Assembly (NCBI RefSeq): GCF_000024545.1 | Contig: NC_013947.1 | Location: 4,588,001-4,652,000 of the forward strand | From: Stackebrandtia nassauensis DSM 44728 | Lineage (GTDB): Bacteria > Actinomycetota > Actinomycetes > Mycobacteriales > Micromonosporaceae | DNA length: 64,000 nucleotides | Direction of reading: 5' to 3' | In this document: piece after piece, positions 8,214 through 17,249 of the stretch | Position numbering within the stretch: position 1 is the stretch's first letter | Layout of the letters: the number at the start of each line of letters is the position of its first letter | The notes under the pieces: model-generated | Told to the model about the DNA's origin: nothing | What the model saw: the letters and a program-made list of their open reading frames with translations, nothing else | The model's database searches: none | Position numbers and translations under genes: made by a program

Positions 8214-9551
8214 TCAGCCGACGACGAAGGTCGTCACCGAACGGGCGGGCAGCGTCGCGGTCATGCCGCCGCCGGAGATGTCGGCGGTACCGGCGCGGTG
8301 CGGGACCCGTTGCGCGTTCGTCGTCTGCCACACCTCGGCGGTGCCGCTGTCCAGCCCCGTGAACGACATCGCGGTGCTGGTCTCGGTTGTCGCGGTGTTG
8401 ACGACCACGATGTTCTTGTCGTCGGCGGACGCGAACACGTACAGCAAGTCATCCGAAGTGGACGTCGCCACCATCGTGGTCCCGAACGGCCGGAACAGAC
8501 CCTCGCCGGTGAACATGCCGACGCCGTGCGAGATCGGCATCGGCTTGTTGATGTCGACGAAGTCCTCGCCCTGCCCCTCACCCCATTCGCCGGTCAGGCC
8601 CAGGCAGCCGTTCTTGTCCCCGAACAGCAGCGCGGTGGCCTCGGATTCGAGCATCGTGCCCAGTGCCGCGGCACCCCACACTGTCGGCAGGTGCGAGGTC
8701 ATGGACGAACACGCCGGGCTCTTGTCGCCGTGGTCCATGTTCCACTCACCGATCTGGATGCCGACGTCCGAGCCGTTGGGGACGGTGGAGTCGATGAGTG
8801 TGCGCACCTCGGCGATGTCGCGTTCGTAGTTGGCGGCCTCGGCCAGCAGCTGTGCGTCCGGCAATCGGGTCTCCCCCATGCCGTAGTCGTGGTAGTCGAC
8901 GAAGTCGACGTGCTCGCCGGACTTCTCCAGGAAGGTCCGCAGGTAACCGATGTTGTTGTGCGCGGTTCCCGGACCGCCGACCTGCACCGACGCGTCGGCG
9001 GCGTGGATGCGGGTCGCGATCTCGTTGAAAACGCCCGCGTAGGTCGCCGCGTCCATCCGCGGCGGGTTCCCGGCGTCGAGCTCGTTGCCGACGATGACCT
9101 TCGGAACCGTTCCGGTGGCGGCGAAGTGCTCGTACAGGCTCACCGCGTCGTCGGCGTCGGCGGGCACCACGAGGATCGGGGTGGCGTTCATCTTGTCGCG
9201 GATCGCCGACATCCAGGTGTCGCCGTCATAGTCCTTGTGACAGCTGTCGCCGCCGCAGATGATCCGGCTGTCGTGGTCGCCGGGGGTCTCGTAGCGCAGT
9301 TCGATCCGCATCGTGTCGAAACCGTGCGCCGCCAGCGCTTTGCGGTGGTCCTCGCTGTTGACGATGTAGTTGAGGCCGCCGTATCCGGTGATGGTGACGC
9401 CGATGTCACCGGTCTCGATCTGGGCGGTGGGCCTGGTGAAGTCCACGGCCACCCCGGCCTCGTCGGCGGTGGCCGTCGTCGTGTGGGTGACGACGGCACC
9501 GCCGGTGAGGGCCAGGGTGGCCGCGATAGCGAGCACGCGTGATCGGCGCAT
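8214..9551 (-). CDS. Secreted glycoside hydrolase, clan GH-A-like
   Basis: A 445-residue exported protein. The signal peptide is clear: MRRSRVLAIAATLALTGG followed by an Ala-rich cut site near TATADEAG. The mature part looks like a TIM-barrel glycosidase, with an acid/base-type GNELD motif and a second glutamate in QIGEWNMD at the spacing of clan GH-A nucleophiles (GH39/GH30/GH79-like). The last 100 or so residues look like the usual beta-sandwich. AAGGAT precedes the ATG at 9551. It lies 54 nt downstream of the chitinase on the same strand, so both may act on polysaccharide together. The exact family and substrate are not determined. Confidence 0.7.
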   Translation of the reverse strand: MRRSRVLAIAATLALTGGAVVTHTTTATADEAGVAVDFTRPTAQIETGDIGVTITGYGGLNYIVNSEDHRKALAAHGFDTMRIELRYETPGDHDSRIICGGDSCHKDYDGDTWMSAIRDKMNATPILVVPADADDAVSLYEHFAATGTVPKVIVGNELDAGNPPRMDAATYAGVFNEIATRIHAADASVQVGGPGTAHNNIGYLRTFLEKSGEHVDFVDYHDYGMGETRLPDAQLLAEAANYERDIAEVRTLIDSTVPNGSDVGIQIGEWNMDHGDKSPACSSMTSHLPTVWGAAALGTMLESEATALLFGDKNGCLGLTGEWGEGQGEDFVDINKPMPISHGVGMFTGEGLFRPFGTTMVATSTSDDLLYVFASADDKNIVVVNTATTETSTAMSFTGLDSGTAEVWQTTNAQRVPHRAGTADISGGGMTATLPARSVTTFVVG

Positions 9552-9605
9552 GGGGATCCTTTCGGGCACAAGGGGAAGCAGGGCCCGATAATCCTTACAC
9601 ACCTG

Positions 9606-11924
9606 TCAGCAAGCGCCCAGGTCTCGCCAGACTCCCCACTCTCCGGTGGTTCCGGGCTCCTCGCCCTGGGTCCACCACTTCGCCTGCCAGTTGTGGCCCT
9701 TGTGCGAGACCTTGTTGCCGCCGTTGTAGACCTTCGTGGACTCCCAGGCCGCCTCGGTGCACTGGTCGGGCGGATCGGTGGTCGGCGTCGACGTCGGCGA
9801 CGAGCTCGACGAGGTGGGGTCGCCACCCGGATCGCCGAGTCTCGGGTGGTCGACGCTGAGCGCGTAGCTCTTGCCGCCGAACTTCAGCACGTAGTTCGAC
9901 GGGGTCGAGATCGGCAGCCGGTAGACGATCTTCACCGTCACCGACGCTCCCGGGGCGATCGTCTGCCAGCTGGGCACGGTCAGCGCCACCCGCTGGAAGT
10001 CGCCCTTGAGGCCGCCGGTGTTGCCGCCGGTATGGCCACATTTGACGGTGCTCAGTGTCCACCCGGACTGCTGCGTCATGTCGCACGGCGCCGAGGTGGC
10101 GTAGTCGAACTCCAGCACCGCGCCGCCGGGGATGGTCGCCGAGGAGTTGTTCTTGATGGTCATGGTCGGGTTGATCGGGTAGTTGGCGTCGCCGACGGCG
10201 TAACCGGAGTAGGTCACGTCGACGTTGAGCTGGGTGTCGGGCATCGTGATGTTCGACTTGGTCGCGTCGTAGGGCCCGGCGTTGGCGAAGGCCGCGTCGA
10301 TCTGGTCGATCAGCGTGGTGCCCATCCGGTACTCGCCCGCGTCGGCGTCCCAGTCGTAGTCACCCGACATCTCCCAGAACATGATGCCGCCCAGGCCCTG
10401 GTCGATGACGAACTTGGTCTTGGCGGCCATCGACTCCTCGTCCTCGGTGGACAGGAAGACCTTCTTGTCGGCGTTCCACAGCCACGGCGCCTCCATGGTG
10501 TCGGCGTAGTGGCGCGAGTAGGTTCCGGTCAGCCGGTCGGTGGGGTCGTTCTCCGGATCCAGGCCGTAGTCCTCGATGTAGCTGCCCTGGATCCCCTCCT
10601 CCAGGTTCTTGGCGTGCCACATCGGGTTGGCCCCGGCCGGTTCCTCACCGCCCATGGTGTTCTTGTCGTGCCACAGGTTGTCGATGCCCAGCGCGCCGTC
10701 GCCGCACGGCACGGTGGAGCCCACGTCACCGCCGGTTCCGGCGGGGCACTTGGTCTGGTCGGCCAGTGCGGAGGTACCCCACAGGCCGTTGGTGCCGCCG
10801 TTGACGTTGCGCCAGCCCCGGGTGTAGAACGGGGTGCCGATGTTGATGCGTCCGGCGGGCATGCTGCCCCGGAAGTAGTGGTAGGCCCAGTCGGTGTTGA
10901 GATAACCCATTCCGTAGGTGCCGTACACGTTCCAGTGCTTCATCTCGGAGTCGGTGCCGTCGTCGTACAGCGCCGCGTTGGGGCCGACGAAGTGGTTCCA
11001 GGCGCCGTGCAGGTCGTAGCTCATGATGTTGGCGTAGTCCAGGTACTCGGTGACCTGATAGGACTCACTGCCGCGCAGGATCCAGCCGGACGCGGAAACG
11101 GCCGCGGTGGACATGTAGTACTTGCCGTCGGCCGCCGAGGCGGCGTTGAGCTTCTCGCGGATCGTCTTCATGAGCTTGACGTACCCGGACATCAGGGTGG
11201 CGCGCCGGGAGTCGGAGAACTGGAAGTCCAGCGGGTTCCCGGCGTGGTTGGCGCTGGTGGCGTACTCGTAGTCGATGTCGACGCCGTCGAAACCGTACTT
11301 GCGCAGGAAGTCCACCACCGAGTCGGCGAAGGTGTTGATCTTCGTCTGGGACTCGGCCAGCGTGTAGAAGCCGCCGTTGGCGACCCGTTTGCCGTCGTCA
11401 CCGAAGTAGCCGCCGGTCTCGGCCCAGCCGCCGACCGAGATCAGCGTCTTGACGTTGGGGTGCTGCTTCTTGTACTTGTTCAGCAGGTTGAAGTGTCCCT
11501 TGTAGGACAGGTCGGGGTCCATCTCGGCGCCGGGCACGCCCGGCCACTCCATGCCGATGGCGGGATTGGACGCGGTCGGCGAGCCGACCGAGATCTTGTC
11601 GTCCTTGACGTGGGCGAAGGCATAGTTGATGTGGGTGATCTTGTTCCACGGAATGTCGTTGACCAGATAGGCCGGTGTCCCGTCCTTTCCGGTGCGCCAG
11701 CTGGCGAAATAGCCGATTGACCTTCGTGGACTGTCCATGGTCTCTCGTCCGGCGGTGTCGTAGACATCGCAGTAGGGCACGTCCACCCCGCTCTGCTTGT
11801 ACAGACCGTCGGGGCGGCATTCGGCGTCATCGGCCTGGGCGGAACCGGTGATCATGATGCCGAACACCCCGGCCAGTACCAGGGCGGCGATGGGTGTGAC
11901 AAGAGACAGGAAGCGACGGTTCAT
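9606..11924 (-). CDS. Secreted GH18 chitinase with chitin-binding domain
   Basis: A 772-residue exochitinase-type protein. It has a signal peptide (residues 1-31, ending GSAQA), a GH18 barrel starting at RRSIGYFASW, and the catalytic DGVDIDYEY (DxxDxDxE) near residues 211-219. A beta-sandwich module follows (about residues 565-700), then a Ser/Thr/Pro linker, then a C-terminal CBM5/12 chitin-binding domain with conserved tryptophans (NWQAKWW, GVWRDLGAC). GGAGGG lies upstream of the ATG. The promoter region carries an inverted repeat (11990-12005). It cuts beta-1,4 GlcNAc polymers outside the cell. Assignment is strong. Confidence 0.95.
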   Translation of the reverse strand: MNRRFLSLVTPIAALVLAGVFGIMITGSAQADDAECRPDGLYKQSGVDVPYCDVYDTAGRETMDSPRRSIGYFASWRTGKDGTPAYLVNDIPWNKITHINYAFAHVKDDKISVGSPTASNPAIGMEWPGVPGAEMDPDLSYKGHFNLLNKYKKQHPNVKTLISVGGWAETGGYFGDDGKRVANGGFYTLAESQTKINTFADSVVDFLRKYGFDGVDIDYEYATSANHAGNPLDFQFSDSRRATLMSGYVKLMKTIREKLNAASAADGKYYMSTAAVSASGWILRGSESYQVTEYLDYANIMSYDLHGAWNHFVGPNAALYDDGTDSEMKHWNVYGTYGMGYLNTDWAYHYFRGSMPAGRINIGTPFYTRGWRNVNGGTNGLWGTSALADQTKCPAGTGGDVGSTVPCGDGALGIDNLWHDKNTMGGEEPAGANPMWHAKNLEEGIQGSYIEDYGLDPENDPTDRLTGTYSRHYADTMEAPWLWNADKKVFLSTEDEESMAAKTKFVIDQGLGGIMFWEMSGDYDWDADAGEYRMGTTLIDQIDAAFANAGPYDATKSNITMPDTQLNVDVTYSGYAVGDANYPINPTMTIKNNSSATIPGGAVLEFDYATSAPCDMTQQSGWTLSTVKCGHTGGNTGGLKGDFQRVALTVPSWQTIAPGASVTVKIVYRLPISTPSNYVLKFGGKSYALSVDHPRLGDPGGDPTSSSSSPTSTPTTDPPDQCTEAAWESTKVYNGGNKVSHKGHNWQAKWWTQGEEPGTTGEWGVWRDLGAC

Positions 11925-11989
11925 GACCGCCCTCCTTAGAAAACTTTATTAACTGTGGGCACTCCCATCATCTACACCCGATGCCCCAC

Positions 11990-12012
11990 ACGCAAGTATT
12001 TGCGTATGTCAA
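11990..12012 (-). promoter_or_regulatory. Chitinase promoter with inverted repeat
   Basis: On the minus strand TTGACA (12012 to 12007) is followed directly by ACGCAA-ATAC-TTGCGT (12005 to 11990), a perfect 6-4-6 inverted repeat lying where a repressor would block the promoter. The -35 overlaps the last codons of the upstream GST gene. No good -10 was recognised. Confidence 0.4.
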
Positions 12013-12950
12013 TTTGTAAGCGATTCCCTGCCGTGCGGAGTCGACCATCCGGACGCGTCGGGCCCCACCGGCACGATCCCGGTCGGGTTGATGTCGGAGT
12101 GGACCACGTAGTAGTGCCGCTTGATGTGATCGAAGTCGACGGTCTCGCCGAAACCGGGCGTCTGGTACAGATCCCGGGCGTAGGCCCACAGCACCGGCAT
12201 CTCGGTGAGCTTGTTGCGGTTGCACTTGAAATGTCCATGGTAGACCGCGTCGAAGCGCACCAGCGTCGTGAACAACCGGATGTCGGCCTCGGTGATGGCG
12301 TCGCCCATCAGGAACCGGCGGGTGCTCAACCGCTCCTCAAGGGCGTCGAGCCGACCGAAGACGTCGCGGTAGGCGGCCTCGTACTTCTCCTGCGAGGTGG
12401 CGAATCCGGCGCGGTAGACGCCGTTGTTGAACTCCTTGAAGATCGGCTCGATGACGGCGTCGATCTCGTCGCGCATCCCCTCGGGATACAGGTCGGGCGC
12501 GCCCTCGCGGTGATACGCGGTCCACTGTGTCGACAGGTCGAGTGTCATCTGGAGGTAGTCGTTGGTGACGAGCTTCCCGCTGGGAATGTCGACAATGGCC
12601 GGGACGCTGACGCCGCCGTCGTACTCCGGTTCCCGGGCCCGGTAGGCGTCGCCCAGGTACGCGATCTTCAGCACCGGGTCGATGTCACCGGGATCGAGGG
12701 TGAACCGCCAGCTCAGCTCGTCCTGGATCGGGTCGGCCACCCCCAGCGAGATCACGTCCTCCAAGCCCAAGAGCTTCCGCACGATCAGCATCCGGTGCGC
12801 CCACGGACAGGCGCGCGACACGATCAACCGGTACCGGCCCGGCTCCACCGGCCAACCCGAGGAACCGTCCGCGGTGATCCGGTCGGCGAAGTGACTGCGG
12901 GAGCGCTGGAACTCGCCGGACTCGTCCACGGCGTGGTTGTTCTCGACCAT
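12009..12950 (-). CDS. Glutathionyl-hydroquinone reductase-like GST (YqjG/ECM4 family)
   Basis: A 313-residue Xi-class glutathione-transferase homologue. The N-terminal thioredoxin-like domain carries the active site SRACPWAHRML (catalytic Cys in CPWAH), and the helical C-terminal domain has FLMGDAITEADIRLFTTLVRFD and GHFKCNRNKL, all typical of YqjG/ECM4 proteins. These reduce S-glutathionyl-hydroquinones. Actinomycetes usually make mycothiol instead, so the thiol partner here is probably mycothiol (inference). It is encoded upstream of the chitinase on the same strand but has its own context; no operon partner is evident. Confidence 0.88.
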   Translation of the reverse strand: MVENNHAVDESGEFQRSRSHFADRITADGSSGWPVEPGRYRLIVSRACPWAHRMLIVRKLLGLEDVISLGVADPIQDELSWRFTLDPGDIDPVLKIAYLGDAYRAREPEYDGGVSVPAIVDIPSGKLVTNDYLQMTLDLSTQWTAYHREGAPDLYPEGMRDEIDAVIEPIFKEFNNGVYRAGFATSQEKYEAAYRDVFGRLDALEERLSTRRFLMGDAITEADIRLFTTLVRFDAVYHGHFKCNRNKLTEMPVLWAYARDLYQTPGFGETVDFDHIKRHYYVVHSDINPTGIVPVGPDASGWSTPHGRESLTN

Positions 12951-13106
12951 GCCCGCAGCCTAGACCCTCCGTCCCGAGTCTTTCAGTGGCGACACACTTT
13001 CCACATATCGAGATATAGACAGCGGGCAATGCTTCAGATACTCTGAGCCCACCTGTCGCAGCCCGGCGACAGGATTGTCCATACCTGAGGCCCAAAGGTA
13101 GGAATC

Positions 13107-14249
<1,143 letters not shown>

Positions 14250-14260
14250 CGCCCGATGAA

Positions 14261-14307
14261 GAACCGCCGCCCGGCATCCGTCGCTGATGCCGGGCGGCGT
14301 TCGGTTC
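14261..14307. terminator. Terminator after the subtilase
   Basis: CGCCGCCCGGCATC (14265-14278) pairs perfectly with 14286-14299. The stem may extend with GAACC at 14261-14265 and GGTTC at 14303-14307. It lies between the convergent protease and lipoprotein genes. Confidence 0.8.
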
Positions 14308-14314
14308 TGAGTCG

Positions 14315-14953
14315 CTAGTCGACGGTGACGGCCTCGCCACACAGGACGGTCTCGGCGGCTTCCGGCGGGTACAGCTCTTCGTCGGCCGGGTTCTCGGGTC
14401 GGTCAACGCCCAGACAGAACCGGACGTCCTTGCCCTTCAGGTCGATGGTGGTTCCCGCCAGCTTCGTGGGGTAGTCGGGCCACACGCTGGCCGCGTCGAA
14501 TTGGTACTCGCGCGACAGGGCCCGGTCGGGTTCGACGATGGTGGCGGCGTAGCGGCCGCCGGTGGCGGTGTCGGTCTCGCATTCGGGGACTTCCTCGGGC
14601 GGCATCTCGCCCTGCGGGTTGCCGTGGCAGGCGTGGATGATCCGCAGCCCGAACTCCACCGAGTCACCGTCCACTATGATCTGGACGTCGTCCTCGGTGG
14701 GTTCGAGTTCCTCGTCGGTGGGCGATTTTGGGTCGGTGACCCAGCCGCGGTCGTAGGCGAGGAGGGCGCCGCTTCCAGTGTTGTTCAGCGTGAACTCGAC
14801 CGTGACGTCGTCACCGTCCACGTCGATGCTGGACGAGAACTCCGCCCCGTCCATCGCGGCGCCGCCCTCGCCGTCGTCGACTCCGCCGCGTTGGCCACAG
14901 GCCGTAAGCAGCAGTGCCGACGCGATGGCGAGGGCGGGCAGCGATCGCTTCAT
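14315..14953 (-). CDS. Putative lipoprotein of unknown function
   Basis: A 212-residue protein with a lipoprotein signal: MKRSLPALAIASALLLTACG, where the Cys of LTAC would be lipidated. The mature part is acidic with one predicted immunoglobulin-like stretch (DVTVEFTLNNTGSGALLAYDR) and several cysteines that may pair. I do not recognise a named family. The start at 14953 is preferred over an upstream in-frame start because the lipobox must be N-terminal. It begins 5 nt after the stop of the M91-type protease gene and is probably translated from the same mRNA; it may be a surface partner or protective protein of that effector (inference). Confidence 0.7.
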   Translation of the reverse strand: MKRSLPALAIASALLLTACGQRGGVDDGEGGAAMDGAEFSSSIDVDGDDVTVEFTLNNTGSGALLAYDRGWVTDPKSPTDEELEPTEDDVQIIVDGDSVEFGLRIIHACHGNPQGEMPPEEVPECETDTATGGRYAATIVEPDRALSREYQFDAASVWPDYPTKLAGTTIDLKGKDVRFCLGVDRPENPADEELYPPEAAETVLCGEAVTVD

Positions 14954-14958
14954 GCCGA

Positions 14959-16821
14959 TCAGTATTCCTCGCGCTTGGGGAGGTTGTACTCGTCCCGCAG
15001 CGCGTTCTCGGTGAGTTCCCACGGGTGGGTGTCGTCGCGTTTGTCGGGGGTGTTGGAGTCGTGGTCGTGGTCGACCTCCAGGCCCACCGCCGTGCGCTCG
15101 CCCTGTTCGGTTCCCTTGTTCTGGCCGTTGGGGTCGCCGTGGTACGGGGTGTCGTCGAAGCCGTTGTTCCAGAAGTCGTACACGTGCGCCATCTCGTGGT
15201 ACAGCACCGTGGACGAACGGCCGTCGTAGTAGTTCGGGGTGTAGCCCGGGTTCATGTTGATCTTGGAGTCCTTGTTGCCCCAGATGCTCTCGTCGCCGGA
15301 CTCGGCGCTGCCGCCGTCCTGGGCCGCGCTCTGTTCCACGATGGTCAGTGAGTGCTCGCCGCCCCAGAAGTTCGGGTCGCGCTTGGACTCCAGGCCTTCC
15401 AGCATCTGCTGGGCGGTCGGCGAGGAGCGCATCATGTCCAGGTCGGCCTGCATCCGCTCCTTGAACTCGTCGGAGCCCTCGAACTTGATGAAGCCACCGG
15501 CGTCGCTGATCTCGACGGTGACGGTCTTGTCCACGTTGTGGGTGGAGTCGCCGTCCTGGATGTACGCGTCGCTCTTGCCGGAACCGGCGGTGACGTCGTC
15601 CTTGCCCTCGCCGCCGTAGAACACGTCGCCGCGTTCGGGTTTGCTGGGGTCGTAACCGTCGTAGTCGGTGCCGGTGCCGCCGCCGCGCAGCGTGTCGTCG
15701 CCCTTGCCGCCGGAGATGATGTCGGGGCCGGTGCCGCCGTCGATGGTGTCGTTGCCCTTGGCGCCTTCGAGGTAGTCGGCGTCCTCACCGCCGTTGATGT
15801 AGTCGTCGCCGCCCAGGCCGTAGAGGGTGTCGTTGCCGGTGCCGCCGCCGATGTCGTCGTTGCCGTCCTGGCCGTCCACATAGTCGATTCCGGAACCGCT
15901 GGACACGTAGTCGTTGCCCTCACCGGCGTACACGTCGTCCTTGCCGTGACCGGACACGATGGTGTCGGCGCCTCCGGCACTGTGGACCCGGTCGTTGCCG
16001 TCGCCGCCCAAAAGCGTCAGGTTGACCTTGGTGTTCTTGTCGACGGTGATGACGTCGTTGCCCTCGCCACCGCGCACCACCACCGGGGTGCCCGGCGGGA
16101 AGGTCTGCACGACGCCGTTGACCTCGACCTTGACGTTGCCGTCCTTGTCGGTGGTGACGTTGACCTTGTCGTTGCCGGAACCGGTGTTGACGACCGCCTT
16201 ACCGTCCACCATGATCACCGAGGTCTTGTCGGCCTCCGGCGGCACCGTGAACGGGTCGGCCTGGTTCTCGACGATGGCTTCCCAGGCCTTGGAGTCCTTC
16301 TCCCATTTGGTCTTGGACTCGTCGAACTTCCCGGCGTACGGGCCCAGTTCGTCGTCATAGGACTTGCGGATCTTCTTGGCCTTCTCCACCGAGTCCAGGA
16401 CCGCCTTGGACTGTTCGGGGTTCTCGGGCATGAAGGTGAGGATCGAGCCGCCCGGCGGCGGGTTCGCCCCGCACATGTTGGGCACGGCGCCGGTGATCTT
16501 GCCCAGCGCCTCGGTCAGGAAACCCTGGAACTTGCGCTGCAACGCGGCGATGCCGTCCAGGTGACCGGCGATCTCACCGGCGCGGGTGTCGGCGCCGTCG
16601 AGCGAGCCGATCAGGGTCTTGCGGTGCTCGGCGAACGAGTCGCGGCAGTCACCGGCCCATTTGCCGTTGACGAGGTCGTTGGAGGCGGTCTCGACGTTGT
16701 CCGCAGAGGTCTTGCCTACCTTGGCGAGTTCGCGCCAGGCGGTGGCGGCCTTCTCCAGTTTCCCGGGGTTGCCTTCCAGGTTCCAGTAGCGCGTGTCGAC
16801 GTTGATGTGGGGCTCGGGCAC
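14959..16821 (-). CDS. WXG-domain / RTX-like repeat / M91-type zinc metalloprotease
   Basis: A 620-residue three-part protein. Residues 1-150 are a helical WXG100-like export domain (GKWAGDCRDSFAEHRKT, with the WxG turn WAG). Residues about 215-420 hold glycine-aspartate nonapeptide repeats such as GGEGNDVIT, GGDGNDRVH and GGTGNDTLYG, which in RTX proteins bind calcium. The C-terminus carries HEMAH (near residue 541) in VLYHEMAHVYDFW, a zincin motif matching the M91 (NleD-like) family. GTG at 16821 has GGAGA 8 nt upstream; the open frame upstream belongs to the EspC-like gene's strand space. It is probably a type VII-exported proteolytic effector, with its EspC-like partner 35 nt upstream. 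Confidence 0.8.
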   Translation of the reverse strand: MPEPHINVDTRYWNLEGNPGKLEKAATAWRELAKVGKTSADNVETASNDLVNGKWAGDCRDSFAEHRKTLIGSLDGADTRAGEIAGHLDGIAALQRKFQGFLTEALGKITGAVPNMCGANPPPGGSILTFMPENPEQSKAVLDSVEKAKKIRKSYDDELGPYAGKFDESKTKWEKDSKAWEAIVENQADPFTVPPEADKTSVIMVDGKAVVNTGSGNDKVNVTTDKDGNVKVEVNGVVQTFPPGTPVVVRGGEGNDVITVDKNTKVNLTLLGGDGNDRVHSAGGADTIVSGHGKDDVYAGEGNDYVSSGSGIDYVDGQDGNDDIGGGTGNDTLYGLGGDDYINGGEDADYLEGAKGNDTIDGGTGPDIISGGKGDDTLRGGGTGTDYDGYDPSKPERGDVFYGGEGKDDVTAGSGKSDAYIQDGDSTHNVDKTVTVEISDAGGFIKFEGSDEFKERMQADLDMMRSSPTAQQMLEGLESKRDPNFWGGEHSLTIVEQSAAQDGGSAESGDESIWGNKDSKINMNPGYTPNYYDGRSSTVLYHEMAHVYDFWNNGFDDTPYHGDPNGQNKGTEQGERTAVGLEVDHDHDSNTPDKRDDTHPWELTENALRDEYNLPKREEY

Positions 16822-16856
16822 GGGTTTGTCTCCAGGGGGTTCGGGCGGGGAGGACG

Positions 16857-17198
16857 TCAGGGAGTCAGCGGGTTGTTGTCGTCGACGTTGTCGATCGTCT
16901 GGCCGTTGTTCTGGTCGGTGTACTGGTAGGCGAACGCGACCTGATACAGGCTCTCCATGTCCTCTTCGCACACCGCGATGAGACGTTCCACGTCGGTACC
17001 GGCCGCTTCGATGGCGCCGGTGTAGGCGGCCTGCACCTTGGCCGCCGCGTCGGCGTTGCCGAAGACGTCTCCGCCCAGCGAGATCTCGCCGCGGGCGGTC
17101 TTCAGCGCGCCGAAGAGATCCTTGGACTCGGTGAGGAAGGCCTCGGCGAGCCGGGCCAGGTCAGTTGGGTTAGCGCGTACTTCTTTTGCCACGCGCAC
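16857..17198 (-). CDS. EspC-like type VII secretion partner protein
   Basis: A 113-residue helical protein. It begins VAKEVRANPTDLARLAEAFL, continues SLGGDVFGN between two long helices, and ends VAFAYQYTDQNN. The LGGxxFG turn and the terminal YxxxD motif (YQYTD) match EspC/EsxA-type type VII substrates, where YxxxD/E is the export signal. GTG at 17198 is used; a GTG two codons later is equally possible. It lies 35 nt upstream of the WXG/M91 effector and probably forms a heterodimer with its N-terminal domain for export. No secretion machine is encoded in this window. Confidence 0.75.
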   Translation of the reverse strand: MRVAKEVRANPTDLARLAEAFLTESKDLFGALKTARGEISLGGDVFGNADAAAKVQAAYTGAIEAAGTDVERLIAVCEEDMESLYQVAFAYQYTDQNNGQTIDNVDDNNPLTP

Positions 17199-17249
17199 AA
17201 GCTACCGACCCATGGCCCGGTTCACCATGGCTGTTCGGTCAGAGTGGCA

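Noticed and set aside
6745-8829. A 694-codon frame spanning the ABC operon and the glycosidase
   Set aside because: Runs in another frame across several certain genes and two terminators.
16822-16971. N-terminal extension of the M91 protein to 16971
   Set aside because: Overlaps the EspC-like gene; the GTG at 16821 has a ribosome-binding site 8 nt upstream and gives the normal WXG-domain N-terminus.
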